A stretch of DNA of 6,689 nucleotides from an uncultured Ruminococcus sp. (lineage in GTDB: Bacteria > Bacillota > Clostridia > Oscillospirales > Ruminococcaceae). The DNA lies in the NCBI GenBank assembly GCA_946612185.1, contig CAMOEP010000130.1:1-6689 (forward strand), in the 5' to 3' direction. Numbering within the stretch: position 1 is the first letter of the stretch; the number at the start of each line of letters is the position of its first letter. The notes under the pieces are model-generated. The model ran no database searches and was not told where the DNA came from. It saw only the letters and a list, made by a program, of their open reading frames with translations. The translations under genes and the position numbers were made by a program. Below, piece by piece: positions 1 to 6,373 of the stretch.

Positions 1-645
1 GGGGACGCTCAGCGGATAATTGACCGCATTGCTGCTGGTGAAAGCTGCGGAGTGGTCACGGATGCCGGTATGCCGTGCATTTCCGACCCCGGCGAGGTAC
101 TTGTGAAGATGTGTGCGGAAAGCGGCATCGACGTTAAGGTGATCCCAGGCCCTACGGCGGCAGCTTCGGCAGCGGCAATTTCCGGTCTGAATATCAGCCG
201 TTTCACTTTCGAGGGATTTCTGCCGGTCAAGGGCAAGGAGCGCCGTCAGCGGCTTGATATGCTGGAAAACGAGAGTGCCGCAATGATCTTCTACGAAGCT
301 CCCCACAAGCTGAAAACTACCCTTGCTGATTTTGCAGAATTCTTCGGAAATGACCGTAAAATAGCCATTTGCCGGGAACTTACCAAGCTGCATGAGGAAG
401 TTCTTCGCATGACCCTTGGCGAGGCTGTGCAGTACTACGAAACCACCGAGCCAAAGGGCGAATTCGTCCTGGTAATCGAGGGCAGAACTTCCAGGGAGGA
501 GAAAATAACCCCGGAACAGGCGCTTGAACAGGTTCGTGCCCTTGTGGAAATGGGCGAGAAGCCTACTGATGCCTGCAAAGCCGTTGCAAAGGCGACTGGT
601 CTGCGGAAAGGTGAACTTTATTCAGCATTTTGTGGTGACAATTAA
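1..645 (+). CDS. rsmI: 16S rRNA (cytidine(1402)-2'-O)-methyltransferase RsmI, 5'-truncated by window edge
   Basis: RsmI uses S-adenosylmethionine to 2'-O-methylate C1402 in the decoding centre of 16S rRNA; it acts in the cytoplasm on the 30S subunit. The frame is open from base 1 to a TAA at 643-645 and gives 214 residues. The family is usually about 280 residues, so roughly 65-70 N-terminal residues lie outside the window. Visible family motifs of the tetrapyrrole-methylase fold are VTDAGMPCISDPG (residues 19-31 of the fragment), the cofactor-site-like VIPGPTAAASA (47-57), and FEGFLPVKGKERR (70-82). These are followed by IFYEAPHKL (96-104), the RELTK motif (125-129) and a KGEFVLVIEG strand (152-161). 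The C-terminal helical tail (about 168-214) is the usual RsmI extension. The ORF appears intact where visible. No clear terminator follows; a new promoter starts about 35 bases after the stop. The assignment is confident because several motifs occur in the expected order. Confidence 0.95.
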   Translation, partial: GDAQRIIDRIAAGESCGVVTDAGMPCISDPGEVLVKMCAESGIDVKVIPGPTAAASAAAISGLNISRFTFEGFLPVKGKERRQRLDMLENESAAMIFYEAPHKLKTTLADFAEFFGNDRKIAICRELTKLHEEVLRMTLGEAVQYYETTEPKGEFVLVIEGRTSREEKITPEQALEQVRALVEMGEKPTDACKAVAKATGLRKGELYSAFCGDN

Positions 646-680
646 GGTTAAAATTTCTTGGGAAAGTATACAAAAAATAC

Positions 681-709
681 TTGCAATTATTATAAATGTG
701 TGGTATAAT
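681..709 (+). promoter_or_regulatory. Sigma-A-type promoter with extended -10, drives the PHP-to-protease block
   Basis: A -35 box TTGCAA (681-686) is separated by exactly 17 bases from a perfect TATAAT (704-709). The bases just before it, TGG (701-703), make an extended -10 (TGnTATAAT). The predicted transcription start is near 715-717, giving a leader of about 57 bases before the ATG at 773. It sits in the only sizeable gap upstream of the four-gene block. An inverted repeat, AAGTAT (664-669) with ATACTT (677-682), overlaps the -35 box and could be a binding site, but that is speculative. Confidence 0.82.
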
Positions 710-714
710 TGATT

Positions 715-755
715 AGTCGGATTATCGACTTCTATCCTGTGCCGATCAAGTCGGC
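715..755 (+). promoter_or_regulatory. Short leader with mutually exclusive hairpins before the PHP gene
   Basis: Three short stems can be drawn. AGTCG (715-719) pairs with CGACT (726-730). CGACTT (726-731) pairs with AAGTCG (748-753). GCCGA (741-745) pairs with TCGGC (751-755). The middle stem competes with both of the others. The last stem ends 5 bases before the ribosome binding site GAGG (761-764), so it could affect translation. The stems are only 5-6 bp, so this may be chance. Confidence 0.3.
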
Positions 756-772
756 TGAAAGAGGTAATTATT

Positions 773-1609
773 ATGATCTGCGATCTGCACTGCCACACAA
801 AATTATCAGACGGTTCACTGGGCATCGAGGACGTTATCGCTCAGGCTAAAAGAACCGGTATAGACTGGCTTTCAATTACCGACCATGATACTATGGCTTC
901 GTTTTCAAGGGCAAATGTCATCGGTCAGCGTGAGGGCGTGAAAATATTGCCCGGTGTGGAACTTTCCGCCTGGGATAAGGAGCGAAGCAGAAAGGTGCAT
1001 ATCCTTTGCTATGCTCCGGCGAAACCTGACAGACTGGAGGGACTGTGCCTGAAATCCTGCGAGATACGCAAGGAAGTGTCCCGTGAGATGATAACCAGAG
1101 TAATGGAGAAATTCCCGATAACTCTGGAAAGTATCCTGAAACATACCACCAGTTCAAAGAGTATTTTCAAGCAGCACATCATGAGGGCGCTCATCGACTA
1201 CGGCTACGCTCTGGAGTTCTACGGCGACCTCGACCGTCAGCTTTTCAACCCCAAGACCGGAAGCTGCTATATCGAGCGTGAGTACCCGGAAGTGCATTTT
1301 GTTATTGACCTTATCCATACCGCCAGAGGTGCGGCTGTTATGGCTCACCCGGCGCAGTACGACAATATCGAGCTTCTTGAGGAACTGGCTAAGACTGGCA
1401 GGATAGACGGCGTTGAAGTTGGTCATTATTCCGCTGATGAGGACTATCGCAATGACCTGAGAGCAATTGCGAAAAAGTATGAACTTATCGAAACAGGCGG
1501 CTCTGACTTCCACGGACTTTATAACAGCGTACCCACGCATCTCGGCAGCGAGACTACCACCAAGGAGAATCTTGAAAGGATAATCAAGCTTACATCAAAG
1601 AAGGGGTAA
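773..1609 (+). CDS. PHP-domain metal-dependent phosphoesterase (RNase AM / nucleoside 3',5'-bisphosphate phosphatase-like)
   Basis: This 278-residue protein belongs to the PHP (polymerase and histidinol phosphatase) superfamily, whose trinuclear metal site hydrolyses phosphoesters. It most resembles the stand-alone TrpH/YciV type. Characterised members remove the 3' phosphate from nucleoside 3',5'-bisphosphates or trim RNA 5' ends; the exact substrate here is inferred. Expected metal ligands are all visible: H6 and H8 (DLHCHTKLSDG), D13, H38 (TDHDT), E63 (GVELSAW), H76 (KVHILCY), H135, H192 (MAHPAQ), and D245 and H247 (GGSDFHG). The family insertion domain lies roughly at residues 85-180. Length is normal for the type and there is no signal peptide, so it should be cytoplasmic. 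The ATG at 773 is chosen because the HxH motif follows directly and AAAGAGG (758-764) sits 8 bases upstream. It is the first gene after the 681-709 promoter and ends 2 bases before the next start. Confidence 0.9.
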   Translation: MICDLHCHTKLSDGSLGIEDVIAQAKRTGIDWLSITDHDTMASFSRANVIGQREGVKILPGVELSAWDKERSRKVHILCYAPAKPDRLEGLCLKSCEIRKEVSREMITRVMEKFPITLESILKHTTSSKSIFKQHIMRALIDYGYALEFYGDLDRQLFNPKTGSCYIEREYPEVHFVIDLIHTARGAAVMAHPAQYDNIELLEELAKTGRIDGVEVGHYSADEDYRNDLRAIAKKYELIETGGSDFHGLYNSVPTHLGSETTTKENLERIIKLTSKKG

Positions 1610-1611
1610 TA

Positions 1612-2391
1612 TTGGGTTCTGTATTCAGATTTTTAGTGAGAGCCTTCCCGGCTCTCATTTTTTTATTGTTTTTACTATTGTTTCTCTCGCCAATAGGCGT
1701 GGGAATATTCAACATCGGCAACGCAGCAGGTGCGGTGGTTTCGGCGCTGCTTCTGTGCATATTCATCTTCCATAAGCAGTTTGCAGCACTGGTTTCCTCA
1801 CTTTGGGGAAAGCTTCCTGGCAGGATAGTGCTTGTTATCATTGGCTTCCTGACTGCGGCTGCGATCATCTGGGCGATTGCGGTGAGCTGCTTAATGATAC
1901 GGGAAATGAATGACAATCCGCCCGATCCAAATACGACTGTAGTCGTGCTGGGCTGCAAAGTCAAGGACGGCGCTCCCAGTCTTATGCTGAAAAAACGCCT
2001 TGATGCCGCCGTTTCATACCTGGAAAGCGAACCGGAAGTGAAGGTCATAGTCTCCGGCGGAAAGGGCGATGACGAGATAATGAGCGAGGCGGAGTGTATG
2101 TACCGCTATCTCACCGACAATGGCATCGCCCCGTCACGGATTTTCCGGGAGGATAAGTCTGTAAGTACCGAGGAAAATCTGAGTTTTTCAAAGAAAATCA
2201 TAAAAGAGAACAGCCTGCCGGAGGATATCACCATAATCACTGACGGCTACCACCAGCTTCGTGCGGATATGCTGGCGGAAAGGCTCGGCATCAAGGCTTA
2301 CAATATCTCCGCCCACACCTCACGCTGGCTTGTGCCTACCTACTGGGTAAGAGAATGGTTCGGCGTGGCTTACTACATCGTCAGGAGGTAG
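1612..2391 (+). CDS. Membrane-anchored YdcF/DUF218-family protein (SanA/ElyC-like)
   Basis: This 259-residue protein has three hydrophobic segments (about residues 7-26, 29-54 and 71-95). A YdcF/DUF218 domain follows (about 107-235). Family signatures are VVVLGCKVKDGAPS (110-123) with KKRLDAAVSYL (127-137), the VIVSGGKGDDE stretch (145-155) with the following SEAECMYRYL (158-167), and STEENL (185-190). TDGYHQLRA (210-218) comes next. Known relatives such as ElyC and SanA affect the bacterial envelope, but the biochemical activity of the family is poorly defined, so no reaction is proposed. The start is a TTG: AAGGGG (1601-1606) lies 5 bases upstream, no ATG occurs nearby in frame, and this start keeps all of the first membrane helix. 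A GTG at residue 9 is a weaker alternative. The gene begins 2 bases after the PHP stop, and its own stop lies 3 bases before the next ATG, which implies co-transcription. Confidence 0.85.
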   Translation: MGSVFRFLVRAFPALIFLLFLLLFLSPIGVGIFNIGNAAGAVVSALLLCIFIFHKQFAALVSSLWGKLPGRIVLVIIGFLTAAAIIWAIAVSCLMIREMNDNPPDPNTTVVVLGCKVKDGAPSLMLKKRLDAAVSYLESEPEVKVIVSGGKGDDEIMSEAECMYRYLTDNGIAPSRIFREDKSVSTEENLSFSKKIIKENSLPEDITIITDGYHQLRADMLAERLGIKAYNISAHTSRWLVPTYWVREWFGVAYYIVRR

Positions 2392-2394
2392 GAT

Positions 2395-2772
2395 ATGAGG
2401 CGAAAAGTCCGGAAAATTGCGGTTTTAGGCAAGCACTACGTCTGGTGGTACACCTTTTGCGAAAATGGTGCTGAGGTGTATGTTTCTCCTGACGGCGATA
2501 AGACAGCCTGTGCAAAAGTAAGGTTTTCCAGCCGGGAAACTTTGCCAGACGTTCAGCCAGCAGCCGGTATATTTCCCGGAACTATGAAGCTTGTCCGCAG
2601 CGGCGAGAGTTTGTGCGTCAGGACACTTTCCCCGAAAATGGCTTCGCTGGTCATCGTCTCACTTCCGGAAAACACGCTTACAAGCGGTAAAACGGCTTCT
2701 TTTGACGGCTATGAACTGCTTGAAATGAACGGCTTCAATGTTGCTGACATAATTAACGAATACAATTGGTGA
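2395..2772 (+). CDS. Hypothetical protein, 125 residues, no recognised family
   Basis: I do not recognise this protein. It is 125 residues, with a basic N-terminus (MRRKVRKIAV) and an aromatic KHYVWWYTF stretch (13-21). The rest alternates polar and hydrophobic residues in a way that suggests mostly beta strands (VYVSPDG, AKVRFSS, ASLVIVSLPE). It has no clear signal peptide or membrane helix, so it is probably cytoplasmic; the short IAVLG core (8-12) is too small for export. Two cysteines (C22, C39) and a third (C74) form no evident metal motif. A strong AGGAGG (2383-2388), overlapping the end of the upstream gene, lies 6 bases before the ATG. It ends with TGA 12 bases before the protease ATG. 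The ribosome binding site, tight spacing and full-length open frame make it a real gene. A role linked to the protease or the membrane protein is possible only by position. Confidence 0.8.
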   Translation: MRRKVRKIAVLGKHYVWWYTFCENGAEVYVSPDGDKTACAKVRFSSRETLPDVQPAAGIFPGTMKLVRSGESLCVRTLSPKMASLVIVSLPENTLTSGKTASFDGYELLEMNGFNVADIINEYNW

Positions 2773-2784
2773 AAGAGGTGCGGT

Positions 2785-5700
2785 ATGAAGCACAGACGTT
2801 TGCGGGAGAATGCCGCAGTTATGACAGCGATAATGACAATAACAACGCTGCCGGTTGTTCCGAGCGTATCGGCGCACGTCAGCCATGATGCTGTTCCGGG
2901 TATCAGACTGTCGCTGCCCTCCGCCGCAGCAGAAATTCTCCCGGATAATATGCACACAGGCGGATTTTCGTACACCGGTACTGCACAGGACTTTATGTCG
3001 CCGGTCAGGGAAAGTTATCCTGAAAGCTTCGATATGCGTGAGAGCGGAACTATAGGCAGCGTCAAGAATCAGGCAGGCTACGGCACTTGCTGGGCTCACT
3101 CCGCTATCGCAAGCGCCGAATCTTCAGTCCTGAGCGCTGAACCTGCCGTTGACCTTTCGGAATTCCACACAGCTTACTACACCTACTACGGCACCGACCA
3201 GGCGTTCCCCTCGGATTCAAGCGTAAATGGCATTATGAGCATGGGCGGTGATACAAAGTTCGCAGTAAATCTGTGGTCACAGTGGATAGGCCCAGTGAAT
3301 GAAAGTGACCTGAAATACGGTGATACGGATTTTTTCACGGACAAGGAAAAAGTGGCTGAAATGCGTGATAAATGCGCCTATCACCTGGAAAATGCGTGGC
3401 TGTTTGACTATGAACGTGACCGCTCAAATCAGGAGGAAACCGACAATCTGATAAAAGGCTTTATCATGGACGGAAAAGCAGTAGATGTATCGTTTTACGC
3501 CGATAACGGCAGTCTGTACGATTCAGAGAATTACTCCACAAATTCCCGGAAACCGCAGAGATTAGCCAATCATTCCGTTGCCATAGTCGGCTGGGACGAT
3601 AATTTTCCCAGGGAAAACTTTCTCACCGCCCCGGAAAACGACGGCGCATGGCTTATCCGCAATAGCTGGGGAACTTCCTACGGCGACGAGGGCTATATGT
3701 GGATCTCATATGATGACAAGTCGTTGAGCGATTTTGCGGTTTATGAGTTGGGTGACCGGAATAATTATGACACAAATTACCAGCATGATACCTTTAAAAG
3801 CACTCAGACTTTTTCGGCTGACACCGATGACAACACAGGGACTTACATTGCTAACGTTTTTACCGCCGAAAAAGACCAGTATATTGACGCTATATCCACA
3901 TATTTCGTGGCTTCTGGCACTCAGTACAGCATCACCGTCTATACCGGGCTGACAGACCCATCTGACCCGGATTCCGGAACGCCCTCGGCGGTGACTTTCG
4001 GTACGGCGGACGTTACGGGCTACAGGACGATTTCCCTTGATGAAGGCGTTTTCGTCAGCGAGGGCAGCAATTTTGCGGTGTGTGTGAAGATGTATTGTCC
4101 GGAGGAGAAGTTTGTAGTCTCAGTGGAGGGCGCAATGTACGTTACTGACGATACTACCGGAAAAATCAGCGATCTTGCGGCGTATTGCCCCTATGAACGA
4201 CTTGTCCGGAACACTGGCGAGGGACAGAGCTTTTACAGCGCCGACGGCGACGAATGGACTGATATTACAACTATCCAGGAGGATTACAGCGACGAAATGG
4301 AACTTGCTTTGATCAGTACGCTGGAGGATTCGCTCATGTATGGGCTGGAGGAGCAAAGCGATATTGAAGCCGCACAGCTTACTCTCGACGGTTTCCGTGA
4401 GATGTTTGAGAAAGGTACGTTTCATGTAAAGCTGGGGAATATTCCGCTGAAAGCCTTCGGAAATGAACCAGGCAGAGTGAATTTTTCCCATATTTCCGGG
4501 CAGATCGGCTTGTCAGAAAAAGTGGAACTTTCCGCCGCTGATGAGGATATCTATTACAGTATAAACGGTGCTGCGCCGCAAAAATATGCCGAACCGATAG
4601 CCGTGACTGATGATATAACTGTCCGTGCATCAACTGACATGGTTCACTGGTCTGAGCGACGCTATAGCCCGGCAAAAGCCCAGTTTTACGCCATTGGCTA
4701 TACTTTCGGCAGGGCACAGTCCTATGCACAGAGAATTGACGAGAGTAACTGGGAAATAATCGTTCCTGACAACGAGGAGAGTCTGTACCTGTACCCCGTG
4801 ACGGGTGCGGATATCGTTATAAATGGTGCTGAAACCCCGGCTTATCAGATGACGGAGGGTATTAAAATCTCATATGGTACGACGAAAATTGCCTTTAATC
4901 TGTCCCAGGAGGACTGCCTTGATAATCAGGTGAGCCTTAATATCGTCCGCCAGCCCTGGAGTTTTGATATGGAGAATATGACGATAAATAGCGGAAAACT
5001 TACTTCTCTGACTGCTCCTGACGGTACGGCTGTAAACGACGGTGATGATGTTTCCGCCTTTGCAGGTGAGACGCTTACCGGAGTGCTTGACGGCGAGACA
5101 GTCGAGGTCGAAGTTCCAGAACGTGCTAAATTACCTGATATGGCCATAAATTATGCCCTTGAAGCGATAAGCTGTGACGAAGGGAACTTGCAGGAAATAG
5201 TTTACAGTACAGACGGTGAGAATTTTCAAAGCACGGAAAAACGGCTGTTTTACGCTGATAACCAGTGGTATATGTCCATTATTCCAGGTGAAACGATTTA
5301 CATGAAAAATCCGGGAGATTATGAAAGTTTCCCAGGCGAAACTGTAACTTTTCAAGTGCCGGACGCACCTGATGCTCCGGAAAATATGTCGGAATACTCA
5401 TCGGAAATCAGCACATTCCGCTATATTCAGCCGGATATCGAGACGGTGTACCTTGATAATGATCCGGTTGACCTTTCGATACTTGCAGCAAATTATGGCT
5501 ATGATGAGACGAAATTTACAGAACTTCTCAAGAATCGCTTTGGAATTGAAGAATACTCGGTTGCGGCACTGCTTGCGACTGCCAGGTTTTCCGGAAATAC
5601 AGCCATTCCATACGGCACTCGCCACGCTGTAAGATTCACCGCAGGAGAGGATGAATTTGCATCAAAAGTACTTATTACCGCAATTTTTGATATGGGTGAC

Positions 5701-5892
5701 GCAGACAGTAACGGAAATATCACATCTGCCGATTCTTCGATGATTTTGCGGCATTATGCAGCGGTCTCCACTGGCGGGGACGAGGTTATCAGACCTGAGA
5801 TAAAAAGCTTCTGCGACATGAACAAAAATGGCGATATAGACGCAATTGACGCAAGTTTAGTGCTTCAAAAGTATATTCGGCTTTCTGTTTGA
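2785..5892 (+). CDS. Secreted papain-like (C1) cysteine protease with lectin-like, beta-sandwich and C-terminal dockerin modules
   Basis: This 1035-residue exported peptidase is probably displayed on a cellulosome. A signal peptide covers residues 1-30: basic MKHRRLREN, a hydrophobic core, and likely cleavage after VPSVSA. The C1 catalytic domain (about 78-320) shows the oxyanion glutamine Q96, nucleophile C102 in GTCWAHSA, H263 in NHSVAIVGWDD, and N293 in RNSWGTSYGDEGY, so it should be active. A domain resembling the lectin-like module found next to clostridial C1 peptidases follows (about 340-440). Residues about 565-625 resemble a chitobiase C-terminal/FN3-associated repeat (YYSINGAAPQKY), and about 785-860 may be a related beta-sandwich (IVYSTDGENF). 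The dockerin (970-1035) has two calcium loops, D972-D983 (DADSNGNITSAD) and D1011-D1022 (DMNKNGDIDAID), each followed by a helix. Only about 48 residues separate the signal peptide from the catalytic domain, too short for a classical I29 propeptide. AGAGG (2775-2779) lies 5 bases before the ATG. It is the last gene of the block. Confidence 0.93.
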   Translation: MKHRRLRENAAVMTAIMTITTLPVVPSVSAHVSHDAVPGIRLSLPSAAAEILPDNMHTGGFSYTGTAQDFMSPVRESYPESFDMRESGTIGSVKNQAGYGTCWAHSAIASAESSVLSAEPAVDLSEFHTAYYTYYGTDQAFPSDSSVNGIMSMGGDTKFAVNLWSQWIGPVNESDLKYGDTDFFTDKEKVAEMRDKCAYHLENAWLFDYERDRSNQEETDNLIKGFIMDGKAVDVSFYADNGSLYDSENYSTNSRKPQRLANHSVAIVGWDDNFPRENFLTAPENDGAWLIRNSWGTSYGDEGYMWISYDDKSLSDFAVYELGDRNNYDTNYQHDTFKSTQTFSADTDDNTGTYIANVFTAEKDQYIDAISTYFVASGTQYSITVYTGLTDPSDPDSGTPSAVTFGTADVTGYRTISLDEGVFVSEGSNFAVCVKMYCPEEKFVVSVEGAMYVTDDTTGKISDLAAYCPYERLVRNTGEGQSFYSADGDEWTDITTIQEDYSDEMELALISTLEDSLMYGLEEQSDIEAAQLTLDGFREMFEKGTFHVKLGNIPLKAFGNEPGRVNFSHISGQIGLSEKVELSAADEDIYYSINGAAPQKYAEPIAVTDDITVRASTDMVHWSERRYSPAKAQFYAIGYTFGRAQSYAQRIDESNWEIIVPDNEESLYLYPVTGADIVINGAETPAYQMTEGIKISYGTTKIAFNLSQEDCLDNQVSLNIVRQPWSFDMENMTINSGKLTSLTAPDGTAVNDGDDVSAFAGETLTGVLDGETVEVEVPERAKLPDMAINYALEAISCDEGNLQEIVYSTDGENFQSTEKRLFYADNQWYMSIIPGETIYMKNPGDYESFPGETVTFQVPDAPDAPENMSEYSSEISTFRYIQPDIETVYLDNDPVDLSILAANYGYDETKFTELLKNRFGIEEYSVAALLATARFSGNTAIPYGTRHAVRFTAGEDEFASKVLITAIFDMGDADSNGNITSADSSMILRHYAAVSTGGDEVIRPEIKSFCDMNKNGDIDAIDASLVLQKYIRLSV

Positions 5893-6085
5893 CTCCTCCC
5901 CATTTATTGCGATTGGTAATATTACCCGAATTAGATTGCACTTATATGTTAAATAAGGTCAAAAATGCTTTTACCGATTTGTAACAATTGTGAATATTGG
6001 CGTTTTATATTGTGCATAATATACAATAAACTGCTGTTGAAATTGTATGGAATGTGCAAAAAATATTAAAGAATGATTCAAAGCA
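5893..6085. other. AT-rich intergenic region with repeated ATTGTG words, no gene seen
   Basis: No credible coding sequence or GC-rich terminator is visible. Besides the palindrome at 5915-5926, there is an 8-bp palindrome ACAATTGT (5984-5991). A 6-bp inverted repeat, TATTGT (6008-6013) with ACAATA (6023-6028), is separated by 9 bases. The word ATTGTGAATA (5987-5996) recurs as ATTGTGCATA (6009-6018) 22 bases later, and a weaker form, ATTGTATGGA (6042-6051), follows 33 bases after that. These spacings are near whole helical turns and lie just upstream of the 6086-6114 promoter, so an operator role is plausible but unproven. Confidence 0.4.
5915..5926. repeat. Perfect 12-bp palindrome GGTAATATTACC
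   Basis: GGTAATATTACC reads the same on both strands and lies 23 bases after the protease stop codon. It has no spacer and is AT-rich with no following T-run, so it is a poor intrinsic terminator. It could be a site for a dimeric regulator or a weak 3' end structure; its role is unknown. Confidence 0.4.
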
Positions 6086-6114
6086 TTGACTTTATCGAAA
6101 AAATAGAGTATATT
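6086..6114 (+). promoter_or_regulatory. Sigma-A-type promoter for the lipoprotein gene
   Basis: TTGACT (6086-6091) and TATATT (6109-6114) are separated by 17 bases. Each differs from consensus at one position. The predicted transcription start is near 6121, which leaves an untranslated leader of about 250 bases before the ATG at 6374. No other promoter pair of similar quality is seen between the protease stop and the lipoprotein start. Confidence 0.75.
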
Positions 6115-6120
6115 TGAAGT

Positions 6121-6357
6121 ACAAAAGCGGTACAGATATTATCCCGAATGGGAATGGATAAATTCAGGAAACGCCTGATACATACTGCTTTAATTGATTA
6201 CAGAGACGAAAGTCTTGGTAATACTGCTCTTAATAGAGCAGATCCCGGACGCAGGAAGCGGACGGCATTGGCTGAGGACAATCATCCATGCATCAGATGC
6301 GGAGAGCTGAAGGGGTCATCCACACGATCATACCTATATGGTACGATGCCTAATTTT
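6121..6357 (+). ncRNA. Candidate structured leader RNA (possible cis-regulatory element) upstream of the lipoprotein
   Basis: The roughly 250-base leader folds into several well-formed hairpins by eye. TCAGG (6164-6168) pairs with CCTGA (6174-6178). ATTAC (6197-6201) pairs with GTAAT (6218-6222), continuing after one A-G mismatch into GAGAC (6203-6207) with GTCTT (6212-6216) around a GAAA tetraloop. CTGCTCT (6224-6230) pairs with AGAGCAG (6235-6241) around TAAT. A longer-range helix, ATCCC (6242-6246) with GGGGT (6312-6316), could close a branched domain that includes CGC/GCG (6250-6260) and ATTG/CAAT (6267-6282). TACC (6331-6334) with GGTA (6340-6343) lies just before the ribosome binding site. 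I compared it from memory with common riboswitch signatures (TPP, FMN, cobalamin, SAM, lysine, c-di-GMP-I, T-box) and matched none. No T-run terminator is visible, so any control would more likely act on translation or stability. Confidence 0.45.
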
Positions 6358-6364
6358 AAGGAGG
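6358..6364 (+). promoter_or_regulatory. Ribosome binding site AAGGAGG of the lipoprotein gene
   Basis: AAGGAGG is a near-perfect Shine-Dalgarno sequence, 9 bases before the ATG at 6374. It fixes that start and argues against translation of the overlapping upstream frame, which has no such site. Confidence 0.85.
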
Positions 6365-6373
6365 AAAAATCTG

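Noticed and set aside
1590..2048. A 152-residue open frame on the - strand
   Set aside because: It lies antisense to the clear YdcF-family gene and shows no motif; it looks like a shadow of that gene's codon pattern.
2659..3099. A 146-residue open frame on the - strand across the start of the protease gene
   Set aside because: It is antisense to the end of the 125-residue gene and to the signal peptide and catalytic start of the protease, and has no recognisable family.
5890..5930. Possible intrinsic terminator after the protease
   Set aside because: The only symmetric element is the AT-rich palindrome at 5915-5926, which has no loop and no following T-run, so a standard terminator cannot be claimed.
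6271..6317. Resemblance of the GCTGAGG and GGGGTC words to a TPP riboswitch core
   Set aside because: The conserved order and the second TPP signature (CCTGAT...GGATAATGCC type) are absent, so the likeness is only a short word match.
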